The position numbers were made by a program, and so were the translations under genes. From Ferrithrix thermotolerans DSM 19514 (lineage in GTDB: Bacteria > Actinomycetota > Acidimicrobiia > Acidimicrobiales > Ilumatobacteraceae): a DNA stretch of 8,558 nucleotides. Under the pieces are notes generated by a model that was not told where the DNA came from, made no database searches, and worked only from the letters and a program-made list of their open reading frames with translations. This document shows positions 6,987 through 8,558 of this stretch, one piece after another. The stretch lies in contig CAMAQQ010000043.1 in the NCBI GenBank assembly GCA_945860575.1, positions 1-8,558 of the forward strand. The letters are read 5' to 3'. Numbering within the stretch: position 1 is the stretch's first letter; every line of letters starts with the position of its first letter.

Positions 6987-7633
6987 TTCATTGCTCCTTT
7001 AAATAGTCGAATTCTTTGTTCGAGTTGTTCGATCGTTTTGTCGAATGCGCGCTTGGTGCCGGCCTGCACCGGGTCAAGTATCGACCAATGAGCGTCAACA
7101 TTGCTTGCTCCGAGTTCGGCATATGCCGAGTCGCACACGGTGATCACTGTAGATTTTTCAAGATCACCTGTGCTGACTTGTCGAGGTTTTCGACTCTTGA
7201 TTTTGAAACCGTGTTGTTCGGCTGAATCAATTGTTAACGGGTGGATATTTGCACCTGGCCGTGTGCCGCCACTCGAAGCGTTATCGCCAATGAGACTCTG
7301 CCAAATCGCGTTTGCAAGTTGCGACCGAGCAATATTTTCGGTACACACAAAGACCACCCGCTTGGGAATTTTCGGCGACTCAAACTGCGGCAAATTTTCA
7401 TGCCGTACCGATACAAAGCGTTTGCGGGCATCAACTGCAGACTTGCTACGAGAAATCAAACCCACACTTTCGAGCACATCTAGATGATGTGCCAGAAGCG
7501 GCGAAGCAATTTCGAGAAACTGACGAATTTCGTTGACAGTGCGATCTGACTCGCTGGTGAATTTTACGATGGCCAGCCGAGCTTCATCGCCAAGCGCTGC
7601 GTGCCTCGACGCCGAAAGCTTTTCACCTGCCAT
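6983..7633 (-). CDS. arsR: ArsR-type repressor fused to LMW-phosphatase/ArsC domain
   Basis: This is a 216-residue two-domain protein. Residues 8-80 form a winged helix of the ArsR family (ALGDEARLAIV, then ASPLLAHHLDVLESVGLISR as recognition helix and wing). Residues 92-216 form a low-molecular-weight phosphatase domain with P-loop CTENIAR (Cys97, Arg103) and the catalytic DP motif at Asp187. A further Cys167 could act as resolving residue. The winged-helix part contains no cysteine, so the usual thiol arsenite site of ArsR is absent and sensing may use the phosphatase domain. It heads the operon and lies behind a perfect palindrome, so it probably represses itself, arsC and the aquaporin. 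The C-terminal domain may be an active reductase or only a sensor; sequence alone does not settle this. Confidence 0.88.
   Translation of the reverse strand: MAGEKLSASRHAALGDEARLAIVKFTSESDRTVNEIRQFLEIASPLLAHHLDVLESVGLISRSKSAVDARKRFVSVRHENLPQFESPKIPKRVVFVCTENIARSQLANAIWQSLIGDNASSGGTRPGANIHPLTIDSAEQHGFKIKSRKPRQVSTGDLEKSTVITVCDSAYAELGASNVDAHWSILDPVQAGTKRAFDKTIEQLEQRIRLFKGAMK
6994..7000 (-). promoter_or_regulatory. Strong ribosome binding site of arsC
   Basis: AAAGGAG on the minus strand lies 7 nt before the arsC ATG and within the last codons of the regulator gene. It fixes the arsC start and contrasts with the other starts of the operon, which lack a Shine-Dalgarno sequence. Confidence 0.8.
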
Positions 7634-7639
7634 ACCCCC

Positions 7640-7645
7640 ACTATA
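7640..7645 (-). promoter_or_regulatory. Candidate -10 box of a leaderless arsR promoter
   Basis: TATAGT on the minus strand ends 6 nt before the A of the regulator ATG. Transcription would then start at or next to the start codon and give a leaderless mRNA, which is common in actinobacteria. No good -35 box is found at the usual distance, and the space is taken by the palindrome. Confidence 0.55.
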
Positions 7646-7647
7646 GT

Positions 7648-7669
7648 TATCTCAATAACTATTGAGATA
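7648..7669. promoter_or_regulatory. Probable ArsR operator, perfect 22-bp palindrome
   Basis: The arms TATCTCAATA and TATTGAGATA are exact reverse complements separated by AC. The site ends 15 bp before the regulator ATG and abuts the candidate -10 box, where a bound dimer would block RNA polymerase. Its size and AT-rich character fit ArsR/SmtB-family operators. Binding by the fused regulator is inferred from position. Confidence 0.75.
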
Positions 7670-7702
7670 CTTCAAAACCCAATTTTTGAATGAACAGTCG
7701 GT

Positions 7703-7716
7703 TAACTATTCAGACA
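7703..7716. promoter_or_regulatory. Possible second half-operator
   Basis: TAACTATTCAGACA matches the centre and right arm of the palindrome (7656-7669, TAACTATTGAGATA) at 12 of 14 positions, 47 bp away in the same orientation. The left arm is not preserved (3 of 10). It may be an auxiliary regulator site or a decayed copy. Confidence 0.3.
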
Positions 7717-7778
7717 ATCAAACCCGGCATGTACATAGCGCTACCCGTGATCGCCGCCCTCGCTTCACACGCAAATAA

Positions 7779-7814
7779 CTAGGCAACCAACTAGTCAACT
7801 AGCAAACTCGCTAG
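7779..7814. promoter_or_regulatory. CTAG cluster upstream of the toxin-antitoxin genes
   Basis: Four CTAG tetramers start at 7779, 7791, 7799 and 7811, spaced 12, 8 and 12 bp, so the layout is symmetric about 7796/7797. The two inner ones lie in a direct repeat of CAACTAG (7788-7794, 7796-7802); ACTAGT and GCTAGC are themselves palindromes. The site lies 36 bp before the toxin start, ahead of a weak -10-like TATTTA (7823-7828). It could be the operator bound by the antitoxin. Confidence 0.45.
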
Positions 7815-7849
7815 CCAAAACATATTTAGGTCGCACACATCGGCGGTTA

Positions 7850-8071
7850 GTGAATGCGAGAATTTTAGCGAGCGCGCGAAAACATGGCATTGCTGACGAA
7901 GACATACTCCATGCGTTTCGTAATGCAATTTTTGAGGTGACCGACGATGACATTGTGATGCTGGTTGGCCCGAACCGCGACGGCAACCTGATCGAGATTG
8001 CGATAATTCGTTCAAAAAATGGCTTTCTGATTATTCACGCTATGCAAGCGCGGAAAAAGTACCTAAAGTAG
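7850..8071 (+). CDS. Putative BrnT-like toxin
   Basis: This small 73-residue protein has the layout of BrnT/RelE-like toxins seen in actinobacteria. A helix with KHGIADEDILHAF (11-23) comes first, then a strand pair around VMLVGPNRDGNLIEIAII (36-53) and a C-terminal IIHAMQARKKYL (61-72), whose His, Arg and Lys are typical of the RNase face. Proteins of this group cleave mRNA when freed from the antitoxin. The start is a GTG without a clear Shine-Dalgarno sequence; the frame is open further upstream but contains no ATG. The next gene follows after 11 nt, and the toxin-first order is also found in brnTA and higBA. The family is assigned by pattern only; toxicity is inferred. Confidence 0.6.
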   Translation: MNARILASARKHGIADEDILHAFRNAIFEVTDDDIVMLVGPNRDGNLIEIAIIRSKNGFLIIHAMQARKKYLK

Positions 8072-8075
8072 GGAG
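8070..8075 (+). promoter_or_regulatory. Ribosome binding site of the antitoxin gene
   Basis: AGGGAG overlaps the toxin stop codon and lies 7 nt before the antitoxin ATG. It is much stronger than anything before the toxin start, which would favour antitoxin over toxin production from one mRNA. Confidence 0.65.
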
Positions 8076-8082
8076 TAGAGAT

Positions 8083-8358
8083 ATGAAAAAGTCAATTGCT
8101 GAGATCATTATTCATGCTGACAAACTCGCTGAAGCGTGCGAAAACTTTGATATTGACAATGCGAGACCGCTCTCGCATGAAGAGTCACTGATAATGCACG
8201 CGGAAGTTGAGCAGGGAATCAGCGATGAAGAGATTTTGGATGCCTTCACGCAAGCGCGTGAATTAGGCGCCACTTGGGAGCAAATTGGTAAATCGTTTGG
8301 TCTCACCGCAGAATTGGCCCAGGACAAATACTCAGCACTGATTAGTGAACGGGGCTAA
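8083..8358 (+). CDS. Putative antitoxin with C-terminal HTH-like motif
   Basis: This 91-residue acidic, mostly helical protein has no cysteine-rich or membrane parts. Residues 56-83 (TQARELGATWEQIGKSFGLTAELAQDKY) match the frequent helix-turn-helix pattern AR-x-x-G-x-(S/T)W-x-x-IG-x-x-(F/L)G(L/V)-x-x-x-x-A-x-x-(R/K)Y, so it probably binds DNA. The preceding GISDEEILDAF (45-55) closely resembles GIADEDILHAF in the toxin. It follows the toxin with its own good ribosome binding site. Together these suggest an antitoxin that neutralises the toxin and represses the pair, perhaps at the CTAG cluster. Its TAA stop lies within the first unit of a 14-bp tandem repeat. No named family is recognised, so function is inferred from context. 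Confidence 0.65.
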   Translation: MKKSIAEIIIHADKLAEACENFDIDNARPLSHEESLIMHAEVEQGISDEEILDAFTQARELGATWEQIGKSFGLTAELAQDKYSALISERG

Positions 8359-8409
8359 TGTTCTGGCGCTAATGTTCTGGGGCTTATGTTCTAGGGCTAA
8401 TGTTTCAGT
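8354..8409 (+). repeat. 14-bp tandem repeat, four copies
   Basis: The consensus GCTAATGTTCTGGG is repeated from 8354, 8368, 8382 and 8396. Copies 1 and 2 differ by one base, copy 3 has CTTATG and TAGG, and copy 4 ends in TTCAGT. The array begins with the antitoxin stop codon and ends at the base before the aldehyde dehydrogenase ATG, filling the whole intergenic space. Confidence 0.9.
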
Positions 8410-8413
8410 ATGA
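8358..8413 (+). other. Chain of two mini-ORFs coupling antitoxin and ALDH genes
   Basis: Because each repeat unit carries TAATG or TTATG and the 14-bp period shifts the frame, stops and starts interlock. The antitoxin TAA overlaps an ATG at 8358 that opens MFWR; its TAA overlaps an ATG at 8372 that opens a 13-residue peptide; that one ends in TGA at 8411-8413, overlapping the ALDH ATG as ATGA. The arrangement is directly visible. Translation by re-initiation along it is inferred. Confidence 0.4.
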
Positions 8414-8558
8414 AAACTTTCAATAATTACATCAATGGCAAAGAAGTCGCGGCCAAAGACGGTCGCACAACACCAGTCATAGACCCAGTAACGGGCAAGC
8501 AATATGCGACGGCGGCATTGTCGGGCCCAGCAGATGTAGACGACGCGATGAAAGCAGC
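8410..8558 (+). CDS. Aldehyde dehydrogenase, N-terminal part (gamma-aminobutyraldehyde dehydrogenase-like)
   Basis: Only the first 49 codons are in the window. The sequence NYINGKEVAAKDGRTTPVID, then P-V-T-G and LSGPADVDDAMKAA, is the standard start of NAD(P)-dependent aldehyde dehydrogenases, with the N-P-x-TG-type turn at the edge of the coenzyme domain. The pattern closely resembles actinobacterial gamma-aminobutyraldehyde dehydrogenases of putrescine breakdown, which convert 4-aminobutanal to GABA; betaine aldehyde dehydrogenase is an alternative. The catalytic Cys and Glu lie beyond the window. There is no Shine-Dalgarno sequence, as the tandem repeat occupies that space, so initiation may depend on coupling to upstream reading. 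The gene is intact as far as seen. Confidence 0.85.
   Translation, partial: MKTFNNYINGKEVAAKDGRTTPVIDPVTGKQYATAALSGPADVDDAMKA

Noticed and set aside
7727..7740. ATGTACAT palindrome between the ars operator and the toxin
   Set aside because: It is only 8 bp, easily expected by chance, with no supporting repeat or promoter nearby.
7791..8015. Minus-strand open frame of 74 codons over the toxin gene
   Set aside because: It overlaps the toxin on the opposite strand. The toxin has a family-like pattern and fits the spacing to the antitoxin; this frame has neither.
8354..8409. CRISPR array
   Set aside because: The 14-bp units are directly adjacent with no spacers, so this is a simple tandem repeat.

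Overview
The window looks like an accessory-rich chromosomal stretch from an actinobacterium of moderate GC content, perhaps a freshwater or marine Acidimicrobiia relative. This is inferred from the MgtA-type mannosyltransferase, the actinobacterial form of ArsC with an N-terminal helical extension, the ArsR-phosphatase fusion, an apparently leaderless promoter and the ALDH start. Nothing in the window fixes the species.

Layout. Bases 1-295 hold no intact gene, only a possible degraded IS3-type transposase scrap on the minus strand. A tRNA-Arg(CCT) with an encoded CCA lies at 296-371 (minus). Bases 509-5662 form one tightly packed plus-strand operon: MgtA-like GT4 mannosyltransferase, DUF2334-type polysaccharide deacetylase, a second GT4 glycosyltransferase, a GNAT-like protein of unknown role, and UDP-glucose 6-dehydrogenase. 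The first four genes overlap by 1-4 nt (GTGA, TGATG, ATGA) and the fifth follows after 3 nt. The set suggests glucuronate- and mannose-containing glycolipid synthesis: the dehydrogenase supplies UDP-GlcA, one GT4 may attach it, and MgtA adds mannose.

Convergent to it, overlapping by 8 bp, is a three-gene minus-strand arsenic operon (7633 to 5655): an ArsR DNA-binding domain fused to a low-molecular-weight phosphatase/arsenate-reductase domain, a thioredoxin-type ArsC with an N-terminal helical domain, and an AqpS-like aquaporin with altered pore residues. Arsenate would be reduced to arsenite and leave through the channel; no ArsB/Acr3 pump is present. A perfect 10+2+10 bp palindrome and a TATAGT box sit directly upstream of the regulator.

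From 7850 on the plus strand comes a small two-gene module resembling a BrnT-like toxin followed by an HTH-type antitoxin, preceded by a regular cluster of CTAG sites. The two proteins share an 11-residue motif. The antitoxin stop lies in a 14-bp tandem repeat with four copies, which fills the gap up to the start of an aldehyde dehydrogenase gene (probably gamma-aminobutyraldehyde dehydrogenase) cut off by the window end. The repeat makes a chain of overlapping stop/start codons that could couple translation between the two genes.
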